NCBI GenBank assembly: GCA_943328715.2
Contig: CALQBB020000034.1
Location: 1 to 7,384, forward strand
DNA: 7,384 bases
Origin: Polynucleobacter meluiroseus
Lineage (GTDB): Bacteria > Bacteroidota > Bacteroidia > Flavobacteriales_D > Crocinitomicaceae
Direction of reading: 5' to 3'
A program made the position numbers and the translations under genes. Below, piece by piece: positions 1 through 5,746 of this stretch; position 1 is the first letter of the stretch; every line of letters starts with the position of its first letter. The notes under the pieces are model-generated. The model ran no database searches. It was not told where the DNA came from and saw only the letters and a program-made list of their open reading frames with translations.

Positions 1-490
1 ACCAGACATAAAAGTGGAAAGTCCAGATTTGAGTCGCTTAACTGCTGTGTTACTGACGAGCAACTGTATCTTTAATTATGCTACAGATTATGTATTGGCA
101 CATCCGACGGTTGCTACTGCAACTGACTTTAAATTGTCAGATGAAGAATACCTAGATTTTCAAAAATATGTCTTAGCTCAGGAATTCAAATACACGACAG
201 CTTCCGAAGAATCATTGAAAAAAATGAAGGAAACGGCTGAAAAGGAAGGGTATTTCGAAGAAATTAAAGCAGATTACGAGGACATGATATCGAAGGTAAC
301 TCCATCAAAAGAAAGAGACCTTCAGAAATTCAAGGCAGAAATTTCGGAAATGTTGGAAAATGAAATTATTTCTAGGTATTTCTTTCAGAAAGGAAGAACA
401 GTTGCATCGCTCAAAAATGACATCGTAGTTCAGCGTGCGGTGCAAGTTTTGACAAATTCAACAGAGTACAACACTATTTTGAAAAAATAA
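1..490 (+). CDS. S41 family C-terminal processing peptidase, 3' fragment (5' end outside window)
   Basis: The frame is open from base 2, so the gene enters from the left. The first visible residues read PDIKVESPDLSRL, and the GTG at 14 is an internal valine rather than a start. About 162 residues remain. They contain no catalytic Ser/Lys or PDZ segment, which would lie upstream. What is visible is a charged, mostly helical tail with the pattern I recognise from the end of Bacteroidota S41 (CtpA/Prc-like) proteases: an entry 'PDI.V', an 'IFNYATDYV' segment, a lysine/glutamate-rich helical stretch, and 'EIISRYFFQKGR' close to the end. Such proteases are periplasmic and clip the C-termini of envelope proteins. 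The stop is TAA at 488-490, and the next gene follows after 13 nt, suggesting cotranscription. The family assignment comes from recalled similarity of this domain alone, so it is good but not certain. Confidence 0.8.
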   Translation, partial: PDIKVESPDLSRLTAVLLTSNCIFNYATDYVLAHPTVATATDFKLSDEEYLDFQKYVLAQEFKYTTASEESLKKMKETAEKEGYFEEIKADYEDMISKVTPSKERDLQKFKAEISEMLENEIISRYFFQKGRTVASLKNDIVVQRAVQVLTNSTEYNTILKK

Positions 491-503
491 GCGTTAGACT
501 CTT

Positions 504-1949
504 ATGTTGAAACGCTATTTCGGACCTCAAATTCATCACAGGGTACATTTTTTTGTGCTTTCCTTGTTTATTATAGGAGTCGTTTGCAGCAAATTTTTAA
601 TGTCCATGGGACTTCTCTTGGGCGTTTTGAATCTCTTGCTGGAAGGAAATTTCAACTCCTATTATCAACGACTTCGAGAGAACCCACAGGTTCTGTTCAT
701 TCTTGTTTTCTATGGATTTCATCTTTTAGGGTTATTTTGGACGAGTAACCTTGACTATGGCTTAGACGATATCCGTAAGAAAACATCTTTATTGTTGATT
801 CCGATCATCGTTGGCGCACATTCCATTCCGAGTCCGAAACGATGGACCAAACTCATTCACTTCTTTATTTTGACTTTGGTGATTACCGCCAGCATCAATT
901 TAATTGCCTATCACTTTTTTGCCGAAAAATTGAACTTAATCGACATTCGAGACATGTCCTTATTTGGTTCCCACATCCGCTATGGAATCCTCATGGGAAT
1001 CGGACTAGCCTTTTGCTTGGAACGATTGTATCAAGGCGCAAAATATCGAAGTGGATTCATTGCAAGTGCGCTTTTCTTTTTGCTGTACACCTTTTACAGT
1101 CAAGTGTTATCAGGAGTCATTGCCGTAGTCATTGTACTTGGTGGACTCCTCTTTTTTGTTCTTTGGCAACGAAGACAATTCATTTTCCTCATCAGCAGCG
1201 TCCTTGTTTTAATTCTTGGATCGACGGCTTTGATTTATTATTTGTCCCAGCCAGTGAATTACCCAATTCCATGTGTGGAACAATACGACGAAATGGAGTC
1301 TGCTTGGAACCTGCGTTCTACTTTGAATTACGATAGCTTGGACAAACGCAAACAACCCGTTGCTTCTACCTTAGAACGGTATTTATCCTCCAAAGGACTT
1401 TGCGCTAATACAAAGGGAGTACAAACATTGACAAATAAGGATATCCAATTCATCGAAACAGGATTTGCAGATGTTCATGAAACATACGGTGGAATTCAAG
1501 CGCGCTTATTAGACATTCGTTACCAGCTTCATCACGCTTCGAATCCATCGGGACATTCCATTTTGGAACGGATAGAATATTGGAAAAACGCATGGGCCAT
1601 CATTGAAAACCATTGGATGTTAGGTGTTGGAACGGGAGATGTCGAAGATGCAATGCAGGAAATGTACAATAAACGTCAGTCACCACTGACTCCCGAACGA
1701 CGTCTGCGCGCGCACAATTCTTATTTAACGTATTACCTAACCTTTGGGATTTTAGGCTTTTTGTTTTTCCTGTATTTTCAATTGAAGTTCATCATCCAAC
1801 AATGGAAATGGCAGCAACGGGTTGGATTTCTCTTTGGCTTGATTGCCTTGGTCACTTTTCTCTTTGAAGATACGCTCGAGTCCCAGATGGGCATAACCAT
1901 GTTTGCGTTTTTCTACGCGGTATTTTCAAGGAAAATCACAAGTAAGTAG
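504..1949 (+). CDS. O-antigen ligase/polymerase-like membrane protein (Wzy_C/WaaL superfamily)
   Basis: This 481-aa inner-membrane protein has roughly ten hydrophobic segments. They cluster at about residues 15-45, 63-80, 95-140, 153-172, 183-248, 410-430 and 438-475. A large hydrophilic loop at about 249-405 is presumably periplasmic, as in WaaL and Wzy proteins. The family pattern is visible at the end of the loop: Arg356 in 'LERIEYWKNA', a 'GVGTGD' turn at 374-379, and the 'RAHNSYL' block at 402-408 with His404, the histidine expected in the ligase active region. An acidic 'FEDTLESQ.G' follows in the last helices. Known members transfer or polymerise undecaprenyl-linked glycans, or glycosylate proteins; sequence alone cannot say which applies here. 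The ATG at 504 follows the protease stop by 13 nt with no clear Shine-Dalgarno sequence, which is usual for Bacteroidota. Cys257 and Cys300 sit in the loop and could form a disulfide. Confidence 0.82.
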   Translation: MLKRYFGPQIHHRVHFFVLSLFIIGVVCSKFLMSMGLLLGVLNLLLEGNFNSYYQRLRENPQVLFILVFYGFHLLGLFWTSNLDYGLDDIRKKTSLLLIPIIVGAHSIPSPKRWTKLIHFFILTLVITASINLIAYHFFAEKLNLIDIRDMSLFGSHIRYGILMGIGLAFCLERLYQGAKYRSGFIASALFFLLYTFYSQVLSGVIAVVIVLGGLLFFVLWQRRQFIFLISSVLVLILGSTALIYYLSQPVNYPIPCVEQYDEMESAWNLRSTLNYDSLDKRKQPVASTLERYLSSKGLCANTKGVQTLTNKDIQFIETGFADVHETYGGIQARLLDIRYQLHHASNPSGHSILERIEYWKNAWAIIENHWMLGVGTGDVEDAMQEMYNKRQSPLTPERRLRAHNSYLTYYLTFGILGFLFFLYFQLKFIIQQWKWQQRVGFLFGLIALVTFLFEDTLESQMGITMFAFFYAVFSRKITSK

Positions 1950-1983
1950 ATACGTCCTTGATTTTTATTAACTTCGCTTTGCG

Positions 1984-2883
1984 ATGTCAATAGAAGTAAA
2001 AAACCTGTTTAAATATTACGGAGAACAAGCCGCAGTGCGGGATGTAAGTTTCTCTGTAAACAAAGGTGAGATTGTAGCTTTTTTAGGTCCAAATGGAGCT
2101 GGAAAATCTACCACCATGAAAATCATGACAGGATACATTCCTGCAAGTTCCGGTGAAGTATACATTGGTGGAATCAAAGTCGATGTAGATGAACTGAAAA
2201 CCCGACAAATGACTGGGTATTTACCGGAGAACAATCCACTTTATGTGGACATGTACGTCCGTGAATACCTCGAATTTGTTGGACGCATTTACAAGGTGAA
2301 AAACTTGAAAGCGCGCGTAGCAGAAATGGTACATGCGGTCGGACTTGATGTCGAGCAAAACAAAAAAATCGGTGCTTTATCCAAAGGATACCGTCAACGT
2401 GTTGGATTGGCACAAGCCATCATTCACGATCCAGAAGTCCTCATTCTCGATGAACCAACTACAGGATTAGACCCCAATCAGTTGGTGGAAATCCGTGAGT
2501 TGATTCGTCAAATCGGAAAACAAAAAACGGTATTGCTTTCGACGCATATCATGCAGGAAGTGGAAGCGATTTGTGACCGTGTGATCATCTTATCAAAAGG
2601 TCAAATCGTGGCCGATGATAAAGCGAAAACATTGCAGCAGGAATTAGAACATCAAACGGTTTATGTGGAGTTTGACTCAGCTGTAACGAAAGCACAGTTG
2701 TCGAAAATTCCGAATGTCAGTAAGGTAGAAGCGTTAGAAAAAGGTTGGTTGATCGAATCAATCGCACCAGAGGATTTAAGAAAGTCCGTTGCTCAACATG
2801 CACAAACGCAAAACTGGTTAATCTTAACCTTGAACATTGAGCAGAAATCCCTAGAAGAAGTATTTAAAGAATTAACAAAATAA
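1984..2883 (+). CDS. gldA: ABC transporter ATP-binding protein, GldA type (gliding motility-associated)
   Basis: This 299-aa cytoplasmic ABC ATPase carries all nucleotide-binding motifs. Walker A is GPNGAGKST at 35-43, the signature is LSKGYRQR at 132-139, Walker B with D-loop is VLILDEPTTGLD at 152-163, and the H-loop histidine is H188. At the Q-loop position the sequence is 'YLPENNPLY' (79-87), with Glu82 where glutamine is usual; I recall this from GldA/DrrA-like proteins. The C-terminal ~80 residues form the accessory domain typical of this subfamily. Length and overall sequence match GldA, which works with the membrane proteins GldF and GldG in Flavobacteria. Neither gldF nor gldG is in this window, as is common because gldA is often unlinked. 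The gene lies 34 nt after the ligase gene and 1 nt before tyrS. A related non-gliding exporter ATPase remains possible, so a gliding phenotype should not be assumed. Confidence 0.85.
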   Translation: MSIEVKNLFKYYGEQAAVRDVSFSVNKGEIVAFLGPNGAGKSTTMKIMTGYIPASSGEVYIGGIKVDVDELKTRQMTGYLPENNPLYVDMYVREYLEFVGRIYKVKNLKARVAEMVHAVGLDVEQNKKIGALSKGYRQRVGLAQAIIHDPEVLILDEPTTGLDPNQLVEIRELIRQIGKQKTVLLSTHIMQEVEAICDRVIILSKGQIVADDKAKTLQQELEHQTVYVEFDSAVTKAQLSKIPNVSKVEALEKGWLIESIAPEDLRKSVAQHAQTQNWLILTLNIEQKSLEEVFKELTK

Positions 2884-2884
2884 G

Positions 2885-4165
2885 ATGCCAACGAATTTTA
2901 TCGAAGAATTACAGTGGAGGGGGATGATACACGATATCATGCCGGGAACAGAAGAAGCGTTATTGAAGAAAAGTTCGTCCGGATATATTGGATTTGATCC
3001 AACAGCCGATTCTTTACACATTGGAAGCTTGGTTCAAATCATGACCTTGGTCCATTTTCAAAAAGCTGGACACAAACCTTTCGCGTTGGTAGGTGGTGCA
3101 ACTGGAATGGTTGGAGATCCATCTGGAAAGTCGCAAGAAAGAAATTTATTGGATGATGCGACATTGCAACACAATGTAGCGTGTGTGAAAGCACAATTGG
3201 AGAAATTCTTGTCCTTTGAAGGTGAAAATGGAGCGGAGATGGTCAACAACATCGATTGGTTTCGAAACATGAGCTTTTTGGAGTTTATCCGCGATGTGGG
3301 GAAACACATTTCTGTAAATTACATGTTGGCAAAGGATTCGGTAAAATCCCGATTGGAAACAGGAATGTCTTTCACCGAATTTTCGTACCAATTGGTTCAA
3401 GGATTCGATTTCTACTACCTGAATCAACACAAAGGATGCATCGTTCAACTTGGTGGTTCTGATCAATGGGGAAATATTGTAACGGGAACAGAATTAATTC
3501 GCCGCAAAGGTGGAGGCGAGGCATATGCCGTGACCACACCACTGATTAAAAAAGCGGACGGAACGAAATTCGGAAAAACGGAAGGTGGAAACGTTTGGTT
3601 AGATCCAGCAAAAACATCACCTTACCAATTCTACCAATATTGGTTAAATGCAGCTGATGAAGATGCCGCTAATTTCATTCGCATTTTCACGCTCAAAACG
3701 AGAGAAGAAATCGAAGCGTTGGAAAAAGAACATGCTGAAGCACCGCATTTACGTGCGCTTCAAAAAGCCCTAGCAGAAGACATCACAGTGCGTGTTCACA
3801 GTGCGGAAGCATTGCAGACTGCCATCAGTGCGAGCAATATTCTGTTTGGAAAATCGACATCAGATGATTTAAAAGCATTGTCTGAACAAGACTTCTTCAG
3901 TATTTTCGACGGTGTTCCACAAGCGACCATTTCACGTGCGGAATTTGGTGACGGAATCAGTATTATCGACGCGATGGCGGCAAAAACGGGATTCTTATCT
4001 TCGAATGGAGATGCGCGACGTGAGCTAAAAGCAAATGCGATTTCGGTGAATAAGGAAAAGGTTGACGAACAGTTTATTGTTGGTACAGCTCAACTGATTA
4101 ATAACAAATATGTCTTACTAGGAAAAGGAAAAAAGAACAATTACATTTTAGTTCTCGCCGATTAA
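2885..4165 (+). CDS. tyrS: tyrosyl-tRNA synthetase
   Basis: This is a complete 426-aa class I aminoacyl-tRNA synthetase that charges tRNA-Tyr with tyrosine in the cytoplasm. The HIGH motif is HIGS at 45-48, preceded by 'GFDPTADSL'. The KMSKS loop is KFGKT at 228-232, the usual bacterial TyrRS variant. Residues that match the tyrosine-binding pocket known from Bacillus TyrRS are present: Tyr34, Asp78 in 'GDPSG', and Tyr168, Gln172 and Asp175 in 'YQLVQGFD'. 'QLGGSDQWGNI' (188-198) follows. The last ~70 residues (about 358-426) form the S4-like RNA-binding domain. Length is typical. The ATG lies one base after the gldA stop (TAA G ATG), so translation may be coupled. A strong hairpin terminator follows 19 nt after the stop. 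No T-box or leader is present in front of it. Confidence 0.97.
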   Translation: MPTNFIEELQWRGMIHDIMPGTEEALLKKSSSGYIGFDPTADSLHIGSLVQIMTLVHFQKAGHKPFALVGGATGMVGDPSGKSQERNLLDDATLQHNVACVKAQLEKFLSFEGENGAEMVNNIDWFRNMSFLEFIRDVGKHISVNYMLAKDSVKSRLETGMSFTEFSYQLVQGFDFYYLNQHKGCIVQLGGSDQWGNIVTGTELIRRKGGGEAYAVTTPLIKKADGTKFGKTEGGNVWLDPAKTSPYQFYQYWLNAADEDAANFIRIFTLKTREEIEALEKEHAEAPHLRALQKALAEDITVRVHSAEALQTAISASNILFGKSTSDDLKALSEQDFFSIFDGVPQATISRAEFGDGISIIDAMAAKTGFLSSNGDARRELKANAISVNKEKVDEQFIVGTAQLINNKYVLLGKGKKNNYILVLAD

Positions 4166-4184
4166 TCCTGAAAACATAGTACAT

Positions 4185-4217
4185 AAAAAAAGAGAAGGTT
4201 AATCCTTCTCTTTTTTT
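4185..4217. terminator. bidirectional intrinsic terminator between tyrS and queA
   Basis: A perfect 14-bp inverted repeat (arms 4185-4198 and 4204-4217) encloses a 5-nt loop TTAAT. The core AGAGAAGG/CCTTCTCT is flanked by seven A on the left and seven T on the right. Each strand therefore gives a hairpin followed by a U tract, so the element can stop tyrS transcription from the left and queA transcription from the right. It lies in the 74-bp gap between two convergent genes, 19 nt past the tyrS stop and 22 nt past the queA stop. Confidence 0.92.
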
Positions 4218-4239
4218 GTTTAGGGTAATTTGATCGATT

Positions 4240-5298
4240 TTACAAAATCAACATGGCATCGCCATAAGAGTAAAAACGGTATTTTTCTTTGATTGCTTCT
4301 TGGTATGCTTTCATCATTAAATCATGTCCAGCGAAAGCAGAAATCATCATTAACAAGGTTGAAAGCGGTGTATGGAAGTTTGTAATTAAACTATCAGCAA
4401 TACTAAAATCATATGGAGGGAAAATGAACTTGTTTGTCCATCCGTCGAATGGTTTTAAGTATCCTTCAGTAGAAACCGATGACTCAATAGAGCGCATGGC
4501 AGTGGTTCCAATAGCACACACGCGCTTTTTCGTGCGTTTTGCATTGTTCACCATATCAGATGCTTCTTGAGAAATAATGACTTGCTCAGAATCCATCTTA
4601 TGTTTCGTTAAGTCTTCTACTTCAACAGAACGGAAAGTACCTAATCCAACATGAAGAGTCACCTCTGCAAAATCGATTCCTTTTAACTCCAGTCTTTTTA
4701 ATAATTGACGAGAAAAGTGGAGTCCAGCAGTTGGTGCTGCAACAGCTCCTTCTACTTTCGCGAAAATCGTTTGGTAACGTTCTTCATCCTCTGGCTCTAC
4801 TTCTCGTTTGATGTATTTTGGAAGTGGCGTCTCTCCTAATTCAGTGATTTTCGCTTTAAAGTCTTCATATGGACCATCGAACAAAAATCGTAGGGTGCGT
4901 CCACGTGATGTCGTATTATCAATGACCTCTGCAACCAATGAATCGTCTTCTCCGAAGTACAATTTATTTCCAATTCGGATTTTACGTGCAGGATCAACAA
5001 GTACATCCCACAGTAAACTTTCACGATTTAACTCACGCAACAAGAATACTTCAATTTTAGCGCCTGTTTTTTCTTTATTTCCGTACATTCTAGCTGGGAA
5101 AACGCGCGTGTTGTTCATAATCATCACATCGCCTTCTGAAAAATAATCAATCACATCTTTAAATAATTTGTGTTCGATTTCTCCAGTTTCACGGTGAATA
5201 ACCATCAGACGTGATTCATCGCGGTTTTCACTTGGATAATTTGCGACTAACTCTTCTGGAAGATCGAAGTCGAACTCCGATAATTTCATTTTGCTCAT
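4240..5298 (-). CDS. queA: S-adenosylmethionine:tRNA ribosyltransferase-isomerase (queuosine biosynthesis)
   Basis: This 352-aa cytoplasmic enzyme transfers and isomerises the ribosyl group of S-adenosylmethionine onto preQ1 at the wobble base of GUN-anticodon tRNAs, giving epoxyqueuosine. Family blocks are complete and in order: '[14 protein letters not shown]' (21-34), '[11 protein letters not shown]' (61-71), 'DPARKIRIG' (102-110), 'PLPKYIKRE' (158-166), '[15 protein letters not shown]' (182-196), '[10 protein letters not shown]' (216-225), '[10 protein letters not shown]' (264-273), '[11 protein letters not shown]' (306-316) and '[11 protein letters not shown]' (340-350). Length is normal. 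The start is ambiguous: ATG at 5296-5298 gives MSKMKLSEF, while ATG at 5287-5289 gives MKLSEF, the form common in relatives. It has its own promoter about 40 nt upstream and ends at the shared bidirectional terminator, so it is probably monocistronic. No preQ1 riboswitch is apparent in the short leader. Confidence 0.97.
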   Translation of the reverse strand: MSKMKLSEFDFDLPEELVANYPSENRDESRLMVIHRETGEIEHKLFKDVIDYFSEGDVMIMNNTRVFPARMYGNKEKTGAKIEVFLLRELNRESLLWDVLVDPARKIRIGNKLYFGEDDSLVAEVIDNTTSRGRTLRFLFDGPYEDFKAKITELGETPLPKYIKREVEPEDEERYQTIFAKVEGAVAAPTAGLHFSRQLLKRLELKGIDFAEVTLHVGLGTFRSVEVEDLTKHKMDSEQVIISQEASDMVNNAKRTKKRVCAIGTTAMRSIESSVSTEGYLKPFDGWTNKFIFPPYDFSIADSLITNFHTPLSTLLMMISAFAGHDLMMKAYQEAIKEKYRFYSYGDAMLIL

Positions 5299-5334
5299 AA
5301 GCTCACTATTTACCTACTTCTTCAATGTAGGGGG

Positions 5335-5366
5335 CAAAGGTACGACATCGAGACCCCGTTTGTCAA
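5335..5366 (-). promoter_or_regulatory. Bacteroidota-type promoter for queA
   Basis: Read on the - strand, TTG at 5366-5364 is followed after 21 nt by TACCTTTG at 5342-5335, an exact match to the -7 consensus TAnnTTTG. The order and spacing fit the known Bacteroidota primary sigma factor promoter. Transcription would begin near 5329, leaving a leader of about 30 nt before the ATG at 5298. Confidence 0.7.
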
Positions 5367-5394
5367 GTAATTCATCAACTAAATTCATTTCGAT

Positions 5395-5415
5395 TGATTT
5401 TATTGACTAAAATCA
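5395..5415. repeat. perfect 8-bp inverted repeat (possible operator) in the divergent intergenic region
   Basis: TGATTTTA (5395-5402) and TAAAATCA (5408-5415) form a perfect inverted repeat around the 5-nt spacer TTGAC. It lies 29 bp upstream of the queA -33 element and 27 bp upstream of the candidate promoter of the divergent small gene. It is AT-rich and follows no gene, so a dyad protein-binding site is more plausible than a terminator. No bound protein can be named. Confidence 0.5.
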
Positions 5416-5422
5416 GCTTTTT

Positions 5423-5437
5423 TGAGAAGTAATCTCA
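5423..5437. repeat. short 5-bp inverted repeat
   Basis: TGAGA (5423-5427) and TCTCA (5433-5437) are perfect inverted arms around AGTAA. The element is 7 bp from the neighbouring 8-bp dyad and has the same 5-nt spacer but different arms. Arms this short can occur by chance. Confidence 0.3.
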
Positions 5438-5441
5438 TGAA

Positions 5442-5468
5442 TTGAATGCTGAACAACATCGAAATTTG
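5442..5468 (+). promoter_or_regulatory. candidate promoter for the 87-aa membrane protein gene
   Basis: TTG at 5442-5444 is followed after 16 nt by GAAATTTG at 5461-5468, which matches TAnnTTTG except for its first base. The spacing is slightly shorter than usual. Transcription would start near 5475, giving a very short A-rich leader before the ATG at 5483. The leader includes AAGGAAAAG at 5475-5483, which also offers a weak ribosome-binding site. Confidence 0.35.
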
Positions 5469-5482
5469 TAAAAAAGGAAAAG

Positions 5483-5746
5483 ATGTTTGATAAATTAGTT
5501 AAGGAAATGGAATTCAACCGCTTTGGGTGGATTGCCATTATTTTGTTAGTCGTAGGTTGCCTCGGTGGACTAACAGTAGGAATGGGTGCTTTGCAAAGTA
5601 CGTTTGCATTAATTGTCATTTTAATTCCGACGATGTTAACCTTAAGTTTTTTACTTTCCGTAGCGCCGATGAAATGGATTGCCACGTCAACTATCGTTAC
5701 AGTGGGTATTGATTTACTGTTCTTTGGCTATTATCTTGCTGCTTAA
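5483..5746 (+). CDS. small conserved-looking membrane protein of unknown function
   Basis: This 87-aa protein has a short charged N-terminus (MFDKLVKEMEFNRF) and three predicted membrane helices at about 15-35, 40-60 and 65-84. The first has a glycine-rich stretch (GCLGGLTVGMG), and a 'SVAPMKWI' turn lies between the second and third. I recall similar uncharacterised small proteins in Flavobacteriales but can assign no function. Support for a real gene comes from the sensible hydrophobic pattern, the ATG behind an A-rich AGGA-containing leader, and its fit in the gap between queA and the MBOAT gene. It diverges from queA. Its stop codon (TAA, 5744-5746) overlaps the stop of the convergent MBOAT gene. 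No signal peptidase site is apparent. It could be an accessory subunit of an envelope complex, but nothing in the sequence shows that. Confidence 0.75.
   Translation: MFDKLVKEMEFNRFGWIAIILLVVGCLGGLTVGMGALQSTFALIVILIPTMLTLSFLLSVAPMKWIATSTIVTVGIDLLFFGYYLAA

Noticed and set aside
491..515. GCGTT/AACGC inverted arms around the start of the ligase gene
   Set aside because: Only 5 bp with a 15-nt loop that contains the start codon; too weak to call a regulatory hairpin.
842..1336. 164-codon open frame inside the ligase gene
   Set aside because: It overlaps a well-supported membrane protein in another frame; its translation is rich in His, Cys and Trp and looks like a shadow frame.
1969..1976. TAACTTCG as a -7 element for gldA
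   Set aside because: One mismatch to TAnnTTTG and no TTG at suitable spacing upstream; the gene more likely shares the upstream transcript.
2244..2252. Glu in place of the Q-loop glutamine region of GldA (codon near 2227)
   Set aside because: I recall the same 'LPEN' form from GldA/DrrA-like ATPases, so it is not evidence of an inactive protein.
3566..3580. KFGKT instead of KMSKS in tyrosyl-tRNA synthetase
   Set aside because: This is the usual bacterial TyrRS variant, not a loss of function.
5313..5331. CCTAC/GTAGG hairpin in the queA leader as a possible riboswitch
   Set aside because: A 5-bp stem with a 9-nt loop at the extreme 5' end of the leader; no preQ1 aptamer features such as an A-rich pseudoknot tail were recognised.
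5413..5685. 90-codon frame antisense to the small membrane gene
   Set aside because: Its product has no sensible domain pattern and it runs antisense through the better-supported 87-aa gene and across its promoter region.
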